Part shown: piece by piece, positions 1 to 8,153 of the stretch | Layout: every line of letters begins with the position of its first letter | Position numbering within the stretch: position 1 is the stretch's first letter | NCBI RefSeq assembly: GCF_000741215.1 | Contig: NZ_JGYX01000002.1 | Location: 1-64,000 of the forward strand | Origin: Bifidobacterium pullorum subsp. gallinarum | Lineage (GTDB): Bacteria > Actinomycetota > Actinomycetes > Actinomycetales > Bifidobacteriaceae | Length of the DNA stretch: 64,000 nt | Direction of reading: 5' to 3' | The notes under the pieces: model-generated | What the model was told of the DNA's origin: nothing | Seen by the model: only the letters and a program-made list of their open reading frames with translations | Databases searched by the model: none | Program-made: the position numbers and the translations under genes

Positions 1-313
1 GCTGCACGATCTGGTACGAACCATCGAACCCCTGCTCCTCGACCAGCCTGTCATACACGCGCCTGGCCGTATGCCGCTGCTTGCGCGGCATGAACCGGTC
101 CGCCTCCAACCACTTGCCGATCAACGGCTTGTACGGGTCGAGCTTCGAGACCGCCGCAGGACGGGCCGGGGGCTCCGGCGAGCAGTCCTCCAACTGCGCG
201 TACTTGCGCACCGTCTGTCTGGACACCCCGACCTCCCTCGATATGCGACGCCAGGACACACCCCTCGCGTCGAGAATCCTGATACGTTGTTGTATGGGCG
301 TTGGCACAGTCAT
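1..313 (-). CDS. IS21-family transposase IstA, N-terminal part (runs off left edge)
   Basis: Reading the reverse strand from an ATG at 313 gives 104 codons open to the window edge. The translation starts MTVPTPIQQRIRILDARG and continues with a helix-turn-helix (VSWRRISREVGVSRQTVRKY, about residues 19-38), the usual N-terminus of IstA transposases. A further stretch (LDPYKPLIGKWLEADRFMPR) is also typical of IS21 IstA. A ribosome site (GGAAAGG) lies just upstream of the ATG. The catalytic DDE domain and the IstB partner would lie left of the window. The element end seems to lie near 484, where it abuts a truncated IS30-type gene. Confidence 0.8.
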   Translation of the reverse strand, partial: MTVPTPIQQRIRILDARGVSWRRISREVGVSRQTVRKYAQLEDCSPEPPARPAAVSKLDPYKPLIGKWLEADRFMPRKQRHTARRVYDRLVEEQGFDGSYQIVQ

Positions 314-486
314 GTCCTTTCCTTCCCGAGATACCTGCGAATGGTTGCCTCAACTCGGGAATCTAACAAGACCGGACGGGCCAACGCCTCTCCACGCCGA
401 CAACACGATCACATGGTCAACTTTTCACCGGTAACACGGCCAACAAACCCGCGATAAACCGGCACACAAACCATTAAACAAATACA
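314..486. other. Non-coding end of the IS21-type element
   Basis: This stretch upstream of istA has no convincing gene. It probably holds the terminal repeats of the IS21-type element; around 415-440 is a GGTCAACTTTTCACCGGTAAC segment that looks like such an end sequence. The exact end was inferred from where IS30-type coding similarity begins (about 487), not from a proven inverted repeat. Confidence 0.4.
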
Positions 487-974
487 CCGTGATAGGCGCG
501 GCCCCCTCGCGCGTGTGCATCGACACGCAGGTCGAGCGCAAAAGCCGCGGACCGTTCGCGCGCCTGGTCCCCGACAAGAGCGCCATGGCCACCGCGCGCG
601 CCGAATACGAGATCCACGGGGACCTGCCGCCCCGGGCGCGCATCGACCGGACCTGGGACAACGGGACCGAGGCCTCCTGCCACCAGCTGGTCGACGAGGC
701 CCTGGGCATGCCCGCCTACTTCGCCGACCCCTACTCCAGCTGGCAGCGCGGCACCAACGAGAACAGGAACGGCAGGATCCGCCGGTACCTGCCCAAGAAA
801 ACCCCGTTCGACGACCTGACCCAGGCCGAGCTCGACGCGATCGTCAAGGAGACCGACGACACCCCCATGAAACAGCTCGAATACAAAACACCCAACGAGG
901 CATGGGACGAGGAGACCAGCAGACTACAATCTAAAACCACCAACCCAAGCACAAGCGTTGCACTTACAAGTTGA
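487..974 (+). pseudogene. IS30-family transposase, C-terminal remnant
   Basis: The translation has IS30 hallmarks: the second catalytic aspartate in TWDNGTE, the block YFADPYSSWQRGTNENRNG with the catalytic glutamate, then IRRYLPKKTPFDDLTQAEL and a C-terminal KTPNEAW. The first catalytic Asp and the N-terminal HTH are missing because similarity starts abruptly at about 487, beside the IS21-type element. The simplest reading is that the IS21-type element inserted in the gene or deleted its front. The remnant ends near a GTTGCACTTACAAGTTGAATCC sequence (954-975) that resembles an IS30-type terminal repeat. It cannot encode a working transposase. Confidence 0.85.
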
Positions 975-978
975 ATCC
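951..978. repeat. Probable right terminal repeat of the IS30-type element
   Basis: The sequence GCGTTGCACTTACAAGTTGA with its flanks has the look of IS30-family terminal inverted repeats and lies just past the transposase remnant. It ends only about 15 bases before the start codon of the next gene, so any native promoter of that gene has been replaced by element sequence. Confidence 0.45.
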
Positions 979-994
979 GGGCGGAGAAGGAAGC

Positions 995-2839
995 ATGAAG
1001 AAGATCAACGGAACACCGAAGAACCTCAAGGAGCTACTTCAAAACACGAAGTATTCCATCCACTATTACCAGCGCGAGTACGCCTGGCAACTCAAGCAGA
1101 TTCAAGAGCTCGTCGACGACCTGACCGACGAGTTCCTGATCTACTACGACCCCACCCACGAGCGCAAGGACGTCGCGCAGTACGGCGTGTACTTCATGGG
1201 CAGCGTCGTCCTCGCTGGGCGCGAGAACGCCATCATCGACGGACAGCAGCGCCTCTCTTCGCTGTCGCTCCTGCTCATCTACCTGCGCAGGCGCCTGCTC
1301 GAGGTGGGCATGACAATCGCGACCGTGGACCAGATGATCTATTCGGAGAGCTTCGGCACCGCATCGTTCAACATCTCGGTCGAGGACCGCGAGCCGTGCC
1401 TGCAGGCGCTCAACGACGGCAAGAACTTCGACCCGGAGGGCTACGGCGAGAGTGTCAAGAACCTGTACGCCCGCTACCAGGACATCTGCGACCTGTTCCC
1501 CGAAGAGATAGACGATGCGGCGCTTCCGTACTTCGCCGACTGGCTGACCGAGAAGGTCTACTTCATCGAGATCGTGACCGAGACCGAGCAGGACGCCCAC
1601 AAAGTGTTCGTGTCGATGAACGACCGCGGATTAAGCCTCACTTCCGCCGAGATGCTCAAGGGCTACCTTCTCTCCGAAGTGGCCGACGACAAGCGGCGCG
1701 AAAAGCTCAACGACGCCTGGAAGGCCAAGATGCTCTCCTTGAAGGAGCTCGGCAAGGGCGAAGAGGAGGACTGCATCAAGGCGTGGCTGCGCGCCAAATA
1801 TGCCGAGAGCATCCGCGAGAACAAGAAGGGAGCGACGCCCGAGGACTTCGACCTCATTGGCGGCAGCTTCCACAAATGGGTGCGCGACGAGCATGCGCGG
1901 CTGGGCCTCAACTCGTCAGACGAGTTCGAGCAGTTCATCGAGGAGTTCTGCAAGTTCGCGGACATCTACATACGCCTCAAGCACTGGGAATGGACGTTCG
2001 ACGAGAAGCAGCCGTACCTCTACTACAACGCGGCGCTCAGCTTCACCCTGCAGTCGCAGCTCTGCCTCGCGCCCATTCGAGCCGAAGATTTGGGCGAGAC
2101 AATCGACCGGAAGATCCTGCTCGTATCTCGCTTCATCGACATCCTCATCTACACGAGGGCCATCAACTACCGGAGCATGGACTACTCGACCATAAAGTAC
2201 GCGATGTTCCAGTTGACGAAGCGCATCCGCAACCTTGACGTGCCCGAGCTGGCAACCCAGCTCGGCAAGGAGGTCGCCGACCTCGGCATGAGCATCGAAA
2301 ACGCCTGGGACGACTTTAGGCTTAACTTCTACACCAAGAAGTACATCCGCCACATGCTCGCGCGCATCACCGACTACGTGGAGCGCGGGTGCGACCAGCC
2401 CGGCCACTATCTGGAGTATGTAGCCGTGAAGAGCAAGCGGCCCTTCGAGGTGGAGCACATCATCACTGACCACTTCGAATGGTATCAGGACGAGTACGGC
2501 AGCCGTGAGGAGTTCGAAGCAACGAGGAACAGGCCTGGCAACCTGCTCCTGCTCGATAAATCGACGAACGCATCGATCAACGACGACCGCTACCCGGACA
2601 AGTTGCCCGTCTACGGCAGCGAGAAGGGCAACGTGCTCTCGGCGGCGCTCGTGGCTGCCTCGTACCAGCACAACCCGCGTTTCCTCAAGTTCATGGGCGA
2701 GACGGGCTTCGAGTTCAAGGCTTACGAGACCTTCGGGCGCAACGAGATCGCCGAGCGATCCGGGCTCGTGGGGTCGCTCGTGCTCGCGCTCTGGACGCCA
2801 GACTTCAACCAGATCGCGGCCAACGGACTTTCCAGCTAG
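995..2839 (+). CDS. DUF262/DUF1524 (GmrSD-like) nuclease-type defence protein
   Basis: 614 aa from the ATG at 995, chosen because GGAGAAGGA lies just before it; an in-frame upstream start at 971 would be inside IS30 sequence. The N-terminal DUF262 domain (about 10-230) has YSIHYYQREYAW, the NTP-binding IIDGQQRLSSL motif near residue 80 and SMNDRGLSLTSAEMLKGYLL. The C-terminal DUF1524 HNH-like nuclease domain (about 480-600) has FEVEHIITDHF and RNRPGNLLLLDKSTNAS. This domain pair is known from GmrSD type IV restriction of modified DNA and from proteins carried in type I restriction loci. Its position 26 bases before hsdR suggests an operon. The exact target is unknown. Confidence 0.8.
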   Translation: MKKINGTPKNLKELLQNTKYSIHYYQREYAWQLKQIQELVDDLTDEFLIYYDPTHERKDVAQYGVYFMGSVVLAGRENAIIDGQQRLSSLSLLLIYLRRRLLEVGMTIATVDQMIYSESFGTASFNISVEDREPCLQALNDGKNFDPEGYGESVKNLYARYQDICDLFPEEIDDAALPYFADWLTEKVYFIEIVTETEQDAHKVFVSMNDRGLSLTSAEMLKGYLLSEVADDKRREKLNDAWKAKMLSLKELGKGEEEDCIKAWLRAKYAESIRENKKGATPEDFDLIGGSFHKWVRDEHARLGLNSSDEFEQFIEEFCKFADIYIRLKHWEWTFDEKQPYLYYNAALSFTLQSQLCLAPIRAEDLGETIDRKILLVSRFIDILIYTRAINYRSMDYSTIKYAMFQLTKRIRNLDVPELATQLGKEVADLGMSIENAWDDFRLNFYTKKYIRHMLARITDYVERGCDQPGHYLEYVAVKSKRPFEVEHIITDHFEWYQDEYGSREEFEATRNRPGNLLLLDKSTNASINDDRYPDKLPVYGSEKGNVLSAALVAASYQHNPRFLKFMGETGFEFKAYETFGRNEIAERSGLVGSLVLALWTPDFNQIAANGLSS

Positions 2840-2865
2840 TTGACAGCTACACCAGGAGATGCGTC

Positions 2866-5800
2866 ATGGAAGACACCTTCGACAAAACGCCCCAAGTGAC
2901 GGTCGAGTATTACTCCACCTCCATGCCGAAGACGGCGGAGAAGAACTTCGAGGGCGACGTGGAGTCAATACTCGGCCTTGCCGGATGGAGGACATTCGAC
3001 AGCAACGCGACGGCGCAAGCCGACTACGACCGCAAACTCGCGTTCAAGGTGGAATCCCTCGTCGGCTTCGTTCGCGAGACACAGCCTGAGGAATGGGCCA
3101 AGATCGTAAGCCTGTACGGCTCTCACACGCAAGAGCGTTTCATCAAGCGCCTGTGCGACGAGCTGGAGCCCCATGACGAGCGCGGCGGCGTGGTCAACGT
3201 GCTGCGACACGGCATCCGCATGGCACCGGGAGCGCAATTCCGCCTGTGTTATTTCCGGCCAGTGACGGAGAAGAACCCCGACGCCTGGAAGCGCTACCGC
3301 GCCAACCGCTTCGAGGTGGTGCGGCAGCTGCGCTACGGCACGATGCCCGACGATCTCAACAACTCCGTGGACATCGTGCTCTTCCTGAACGGCATACCGG
3401 TCGTGACCATGGAGCTGAAGAACAACCTCACCGGACAGCGCATCGAGCACGCCGTGAAGCAGTACAAGACCGACAGAAGCCCCAAGGAGCTGCTGTTCAA
3501 GGCGAACCGGCGGGCGATCGTGCACTTCGCGCTGGACTCCGAGACCGTGGAAATGTGCACCTGGCTCGCGAACGGGAAGTCGTTCTTCCTGCCCTTCAAC
3601 CGGGGCAACGGCAAGAACGGCGCGGGCAACCCACCCAACCCGCACGGCTACCGCACCGAGTACCTGTACCGCGAGATCCTGGCGCCCGACAGCTTGCTCG
3701 ACATCATCCAGCGGTTCGTTCGCGTGGAATACGACCCCGACACGCCCGCGATGAAGAAGATCATCTTCCCGCGCTTCCACCAGCTCGACGCCGTGCGCAA
3801 GCTGGTGGCGGACGCCAAGGCGAGCGGAGCCGGCAAGAGCTACCTGATCCAGCACTCGGCGGGCAGCGGCAAGTCGAACTCCATCGCGTGGCTGGCGCAC
3901 CATCTGCAGTCGCTGCATGACGCCGATGACAATCCCGTCTTCGACACCGTGGTTATTCTCACCGACCGGCGCAACCTCGACGCACAGCTCTCGGAGACGA
4001 TCGACGCCGTGGAGCACAAGCGCGTCGTGGTCGTGCGCATCCGCGAGGAAGACGGCTCGGCCGGCCTTCGCGAGGCTCTGAACTCAGGCGCGCAGATCAT
4101 CACCTCGACCATCCAGAAGTTCCCCTACATCTGCTCCGAGACGAAAGTCTCCGGCAGGAAGTTCGCCGTCATCATCGACGAGGCGCACAGCTCGCAGTCC
4201 GGCAAGGCCAACGCAAAGATGAAGCTGGCGCTCATAGACCGCGACCTGGACCCGGACGAGCCGTGGGACGACGAGGACGAGCTCGCCAAGGAGATGAAGG
4301 CGCAGGGGACGATACCGAACCTGAGCTTCTTCGCGTTCACGGCCACGCCGAAGGCGGCCACCCTCGAGGTGTTCGGCACGCGCGACGAGCTTTGCAAGCG
4401 TGATGAGAGCGGCATCCTCATCCCGCGACCCTTCCACCTATACAGCATGAAGCAGGCCATCGACGAGGGCTTCATCCTGGACGTGCTGGAGAACTACACC
4501 TGCTTCGAGAGCTACTTCAAACTGGTGAAGACCATCGCAGACGACCCCAAGTACAAGGAGATGAAGGCAAACCGCGCACTTATGGGGATTGTCGACTGGA
4601 ACCCAACCATGATCGGACAGAAGGCGCAGATCATCGTTGAGCACTTCATGAACGACGTGGAGGGCGTGCTGGACGGCAAGGCCAAGGCCATGGTCGTCAC
4701 TTGGAGCCGGCCTATGGCCTACCGGCTCTACCTTGCGATGGCCGAATACGTAAAGCAGCAGAAGTACGCCTGCCAGATCATGGTGGCGTTCTCCGGCAAG
4801 CTCGACGTGGACGGCGAGGAGGTCACCGAGACGAAGGTGAACGGCGTGCCCGAGACCCGCACCGCCGAGCTCTTCGACTCGGACGAGAAGCGCATCATCG
4901 TGTGCGCCAACAAGTTCCAGACCGGTTTCGATCAGCCCAAGCTCTGCGCGATGTACGTAGACAAGATGCTCACCGGCGTAGCAGCCGTACAAACCTTGAG
5001 CCGCCTGAACCGCACATGCTCCATACCCGGCAAGCGCACCTTCGTAGTTGACTTCGCCAACACGTGGGACACCATACGGGCGAGCTTCTCTGATTATTAC
5101 GAGGCAACCCAGCTCGACGCCGCGACCGACCCCGACGTCATCTACAACCTGCAGGAGCGGCTGGACGGCTACCACGTGTACGAATACTCGAAGGTAGAGG
5201 CCATCGCCTCCGTCTACTTCGACGAGCCCGACCCGAGCGCGGTGCTGCGCAAGATCGAGCCAAAGCTGCAGCCAGCGGTGGACCGCTGGCAGGCGCTCGA
5301 CGACACGCCCAAGCGCGAGTTCAAGGCGCTGCTGCGCAAGTTCCTGCGCTCGTACTCGTTCATCACGCAGATGATCAGCCTGGGCGACGAGGACCTGCAC
5401 CGGCTGTTCGTCTACGCCGGGTTCCTGGTTAAGAAGCTCTTCCTGGACACCGGCAGCACGCCCGACCTGCGCGACAAGGTGGAGCTGGAGTACCTTCGCA
5501 TCGAGGACAAGGGCACCCAGGCCATAAAGCTGGAGAGCACCGAACTGCACAACGGCGGGGCGAACGCGGGCGTCTCAAAGGAGGAGGAAGAGGAGCGCCT
5601 GAGCGTGCTCATCGACCACCTGAACGAGGCGTTCGGCGCAGAGTGGACCGAGGCGGACAAGATCATCAAGGCTTGCGCCGACAAGATCTGCGAGGACGAG
5701 GAGTTCGTCGCCAAGGCACGCACCAACAGCATGGGCGACCTGCGGGCGATCTTCGGCGACGTGATGATGAGGGCGCTCGCCGCCATCCTCGCCGACAGCG

Positions 5801-5907
5801 CCGACATGTACGAGAAGTTCAGCGAGAACCCTGACGCCTACATGAGAATCATGGATAACGACTTGCTGCCCATCGTGTACCGGCGCTGCAACTCGGATGA
5901 GGAATAG
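2866..5907 (+). CDS. hsdR: Type I restriction endonuclease subunit R (HsdR), orphan
   Basis: 1013 aa, normal HsdR length. The PD-(D/E)XK nuclease is visible as D169 (SVDIVLFLNG) and E183-LK (VVTMELKN). The SF2 translocase follows: Walker A HSAGSGKS (330-337), DEAH box at 438-441, motif III FTATPK near 491, and QTLSRLNRT for motif VI. HsdR cleaves DNA after ATP-driven translocation but in known systems needs HsdM and HsdS for recognition and methylation. Neither is seen anywhere in the window; IS elements close the left side of the locus, so they may have been deleted or lie further left. An AGGAGATG ribosome site precedes the ATG. Confidence 0.9.
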   Translation: MEDTFDKTPQVTVEYYSTSMPKTAEKNFEGDVESILGLAGWRTFDSNATAQADYDRKLAFKVESLVGFVRETQPEEWAKIVSLYGSHTQERFIKRLCDELEPHDERGGVVNVLRHGIRMAPGAQFRLCYFRPVTEKNPDAWKRYRANRFEVVRQLRYGTMPDDLNNSVDIVLFLNGIPVVTMELKNNLTGQRIEHAVKQYKTDRSPKELLFKANRRAIVHFALDSETVEMCTWLANGKSFFLPFNRGNGKNGAGNPPNPHGYRTEYLYREILAPDSLLDIIQRFVRVEYDPDTPAMKKIIFPRFHQLDAVRKLVADAKASGAGKSYLIQHSAGSGKSNSIAWLAHHLQSLHDADDNPVFDTVVILTDRRNLDAQLSETIDAVEHKRVVVVRIREEDGSAGLREALNSGAQIITSTIQKFPYICSETKVSGRKFAVIIDEAHSSQSGKANAKMKLALIDRDLDPDEPWDDEDELAKEMKAQGTIPNLSFFAFTATPKAATLEVFGTRDELCKRDESGILIPRPFHLYSMKQAIDEGFILDVLENYTCFESYFKLVKTIADDPKYKEMKANRALMGIVDWNPTMIGQKAQIIVEHFMNDVEGVLDGKAKAMVVTWSRPMAYRLYLAMAEYVKQQKYACQIMVAFSGKLDVDGEEVTETKVNGVPETRTAELFDSDEKRIIVCANKFQTGFDQPKLCAMYVDKMLTGVAAVQTLSRLNRTCSIPGKRTFVVDFANTWDTIRASFSDYYEATQLDAATDPDVIYNLQERLDGYHVYEYSKVEAIASVYFDEPDPSAVLRKIEPKLQPAVDRWQALDDTPKREFKALLRKFLRSYSFITQMISLGDEDLHRLFVYAGFLVKKLFLDTGSTPDLRDKVELEYLRIEDKGTQAIKLESTELHNGGANAGVSKEEEEERLSVLIDHLNEAFGAEWTEADKIIKACADKICEDEEFVAKARTNSMGDLRAIFGDVMMRALAAILADSADMYEKFSENPDAYMRIMDNDLLPIVYRRCNSDEE

Positions 5908-5914
5908 GAGCCGA

Positions 5915-7105
5915 ATGAACTGCTTCAACGGCGCATACGCTTTCCAAGCTTTCCCCGCCCATCTCAAGGCCATGAAGAAGAAGATCGCTGAGCTGAGTGC
6001 CAAAGAAATGGACAGCACAGACAGGGATGCTTGGGTTGACTACTTCTGCTCGGAATACGAGATTGACCTCGTGGTCATGTATCCCGAATCAAAGGACATC
6101 GACATCTCAGAGAAGACTGTGCAGGAATACAACACTTGGTATCAAATCAGCAGGGACGAGCCAAAGTTCTTCGACAGACCGGGTTATAAGGTCACGTGCA
6201 AAGTCCCGTTCTCCGGCGACCCAGGTCTCTTCGAGCTGCAGCCAAACCCGCACACCATGGGCGCCTACGAGGTTGACCGCATCATAAAACCGGGCAAGGA
6301 CGGCATCGGATACCTCGTATTGTCATACGAGCTGTTGGAGAGGGATGCAAGCGCGGAAGGCATCGAAGCCCATTTCTCGCAAGAGATCGGTGCGATACAC
6401 ACAGAGGTGGAGAAAGTCAACACCGAGGCCCGCCGATTCAACGAGACGATACGCGGCGAAGTGGAGAAGGCAATTGACGAGCGCATACGACAAGTTGATA
6501 AGTTTGCCAGGATACGTCAAGGCCTGAACATACCCCTCAACAGGGTTGAAGGAGCGCCGATGGCCCGCCCCGTTCCACTGCCCAAGAGGAAGCTGTGCTT
6601 TAGCAAGCCGGTACCGAACACAAGAGGCGAAGTAAGCTGCAGTATCACCGATGTGGACTACGAGGCCATTAATGCAGTGATCAGCGACTGCGGGGCCCTC
6701 ATGGAGCAGGCACCCTCTTCTTTCTCGAGCCTCGACGAAGAGCAGCTGCGTGACTACCTAAGAGGAATGCTTGGGACGCATTACGACAACGTGACGGGAG
6801 AAACCTTCCGCAACAGGGGCAAGACGGACATCCATATCCCCTTTGGCGACCACGTCGCGTACATCGCCGAATGCAAGATATGGCATGGGAAGAAGGCATT
6901 CCTATCGGCCATCGAACAGCTCTTCTCCTATTCCACCTGGCGAGACACGAAGGTCAGCGTCATCATCTTCAACAAGGAGAACAAGAGCTTCGAGAACGTG
7001 TTGGAAAGCATTCAGGGTGCTCTCGACGAGCATGCCATTCGAGCCAGGAGCATTAAGCGGGGCAATGGTATTGCGAGATACAGAACGCCGAGGATGAACG
7101 CGTGA
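5915..7105 (+). CDS. PD-(D/E)XK nuclease-like protein of unknown function
   Basis: 396 aa from the ATG at 5915, which has AGGAG four bases upstream; an alternative ATG at 5897 overlaps the hsdR end. The first half is not recognised; residues about 150-210 are charged and helical (coiled-coil-like). The C-terminal third has a likely nuclease core: RGKTDIHI (D305), 13 residues, then AECKIW (E319, K321), a D-(E)xK arrangement as in Mrr-type and related enzymes. Its coupling to hsdR suggests a shared defence role, but it has no evident methylase or specificity partner. The nuclease assignment is inference from a short motif. Confidence 0.6.
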   Translation: MNCFNGAYAFQAFPAHLKAMKKKIAELSAKEMDSTDRDAWVDYFCSEYEIDLVVMYPESKDIDISEKTVQEYNTWYQISRDEPKFFDRPGYKVTCKVPFSGDPGLFELQPNPHTMGAYEVDRIIKPGKDGIGYLVLSYELLERDASAEGIEAHFSQEIGAIHTEVEKVNTEARRFNETIRGEVEKAIDERIRQVDKFARIRQGLNIPLNRVEGAPMARPVPLPKRKLCFSKPVPNTRGEVSCSITDVDYEAINAVISDCGALMEQAPSSFSSLDEEQLRDYLRGMLGTHYDNVTGETFRNRGKTDIHIPFGDHVAYIAECKIWHGKKAFLSAIEQLFSYSTWRDTKVSVIIFNKENKSFENVLESIQGALDEHAIRARSIKRGNGIARYRTPRMNA

Positions 7106-7165
7106 TGCATGTGACCGTACAGGCGTTCAACCTGCACGTTTAGCAAAGAGTCGAGGTACATCACA

Positions 7166-7519
7166 GTGGACAAGGCACAGGAACTTAGTAGCATTATCGG
7201 CGAGATTTACGAACTCACTAACAGACTCGAGGCGATGTATCCGGGAAGACACTTCACGCCAGATGGGCGGCTCGTTCAGATAAAGACGACGCAAAGGAAC
7301 TCGGTCGGTATCAGCGAAAAGCCTGACTATCTCATAGTCCTGCATATTGATGAAAACGGCAGGTTGGAGGAGATCTACAACGGTCCTGGCGAACGAGTAT
7401 GGAGCCTGTTCGAGGGCCGAAAACCACCCAAGAATGGGCAGTACCAGATTTCGCTTTCAAAGCTCAAGGAATTCGACAAGGGCGTACTCCCAGACGAAAA
7501 GATACCTGCTCTAAGCTAG
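7166..7519 (+). CDS. Small DUF6998-like protein, probably internally deleted
   Basis: 117 aa from a GTG at 7166 with a GAGGT ribosome site. The N-terminus (IGEIYELTNRLEAMYPGRHFTPDG) and C-terminus (RLVQIKTTQRNSVGIS, then VLHIDENGRLEEIYNGPG and KNGQYQISLSKL) both resemble DUF6998-type proteins as I remember them. Those relatives have about 35-45 residues between the two parts, with an IGE and a KGHDA-like motif; here the parts are joined directly at TPDG-RLVQIK. Such relatives contain a second DG(R/K)LV-type motif, so a deletion between short repeats could explain the join. Function unknown; it follows the nuclease genes on the same strand. Confidence 0.55.
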   Translation: MDKAQELSSIIGEIYELTNRLEAMYPGRHFTPDGRLVQIKTTQRNSVGISEKPDYLIVLHIDENGRLEEIYNGPGERVWSLFEGRKPPKNGQYQISLSKLKEFDKGVLPDEKIPALS

Positions 7520-7570
7520 GCAAACCCGCAACTTGTGACACGCTGCGACGATGTCCGTACCGGTAAAGGT

Positions 7571-7595
7571 GCGGGCATTGTTCGTCTCTGCCCGC
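7571..7595 (+). terminator. Hairpin between the defence genes and the phage genes
   Basis: Arms GCGGGCA (7571-7577) and TGCCCGC (7589-7595) with an 11-base loop form a 7-bp stem. There is no T-tract, so it may be a weak terminator or a leader structure of the phage scaffold gene. Confidence 0.35.
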
Positions 7596-7622
7596 CTGGA
7601 CCAACGAAAGGCAGGCAGGAAC

Positions 7623-8150
7623 ATGAACGGTGAGACCAATGGCGGCCAGAAAGCCGCGCAGGGTGCGCAGGACGCGTCGCAACAACAGGGCCAGGAGCAG
7701 CAGGAAACGCAGCAGGGCCAGTCGCAAGTAGGCGGCGAGACCCCCGACTACGAGAAGCAGATTGCCGAGCGCGACGAGAAGATCGCCTCGCTCGAGGCAC
7801 AGGTGGCCGAGGCGGCGAAGAACGCCGAGACGGCCGAGCAGCTGCGCGGCGAAATCGCCGAGCTCAAGGCCCAGGGCGAGAGCGACCGCATCGACTTTAA
7901 GTTGCAGCTCGCGGGCGTGCGCAACGTGAAGGCGGCACGCGCACTCCTCTCCGACCACGACAACGACGTGGACAAGCTGAAAGAGGCCGAGCCCTGGCTC
8001 TTCGAGGCCACAGGCAAGCACGCCAAGGACGGAAGCGCCGGCTCCGGCACGACCGGGCTTCCCAACGCGGGCGCGGCTTCCGACGAGGGCAAGACGCTCA
8101 AGCACTGGCGCGAGATCGCGGGCCTCACCGACGACGACAAGAAGGAGTAA
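7623..8150 (+). CDS. Phage capsid scaffold protein (GP20-like)
   Basis: 175 aa from the ATG at 7623 (MNGETNGGQ), preceded by AGGCAGGAAC. It has a Gln/Gly-rich N-terminus, a long coiled coil (about 40-85: KQIAERDEKIASLEAQVAEAA), and RIDFKLQLAGVRNVKAARALL, typical of phage minor structural GP20/scaffold proteins. It lies three bases before the major capsid gene, the standard scaffold-capsid order. A scaffold guides procapsid assembly and is then lost. No portal or terminase gene precedes it, so it is part of a remnant. Confidence 0.75.
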   Translation: MNGETNGGQKAAQGAQDASQQQGQEQQETQQGQSQVGGETPDYEKQIAERDEKIASLEAQVAEAAKNAETAEQLRGEIAELKAQGESDRIDFKLQLAGVRNVKAARALLSDHDNDVDKLKEAEPWLFEATGKHAKDGSAGSGTTGLPNAGAASDEGKTLKHWREIAGLTDDDKKE

Positions 8151-8153
8151 GAC

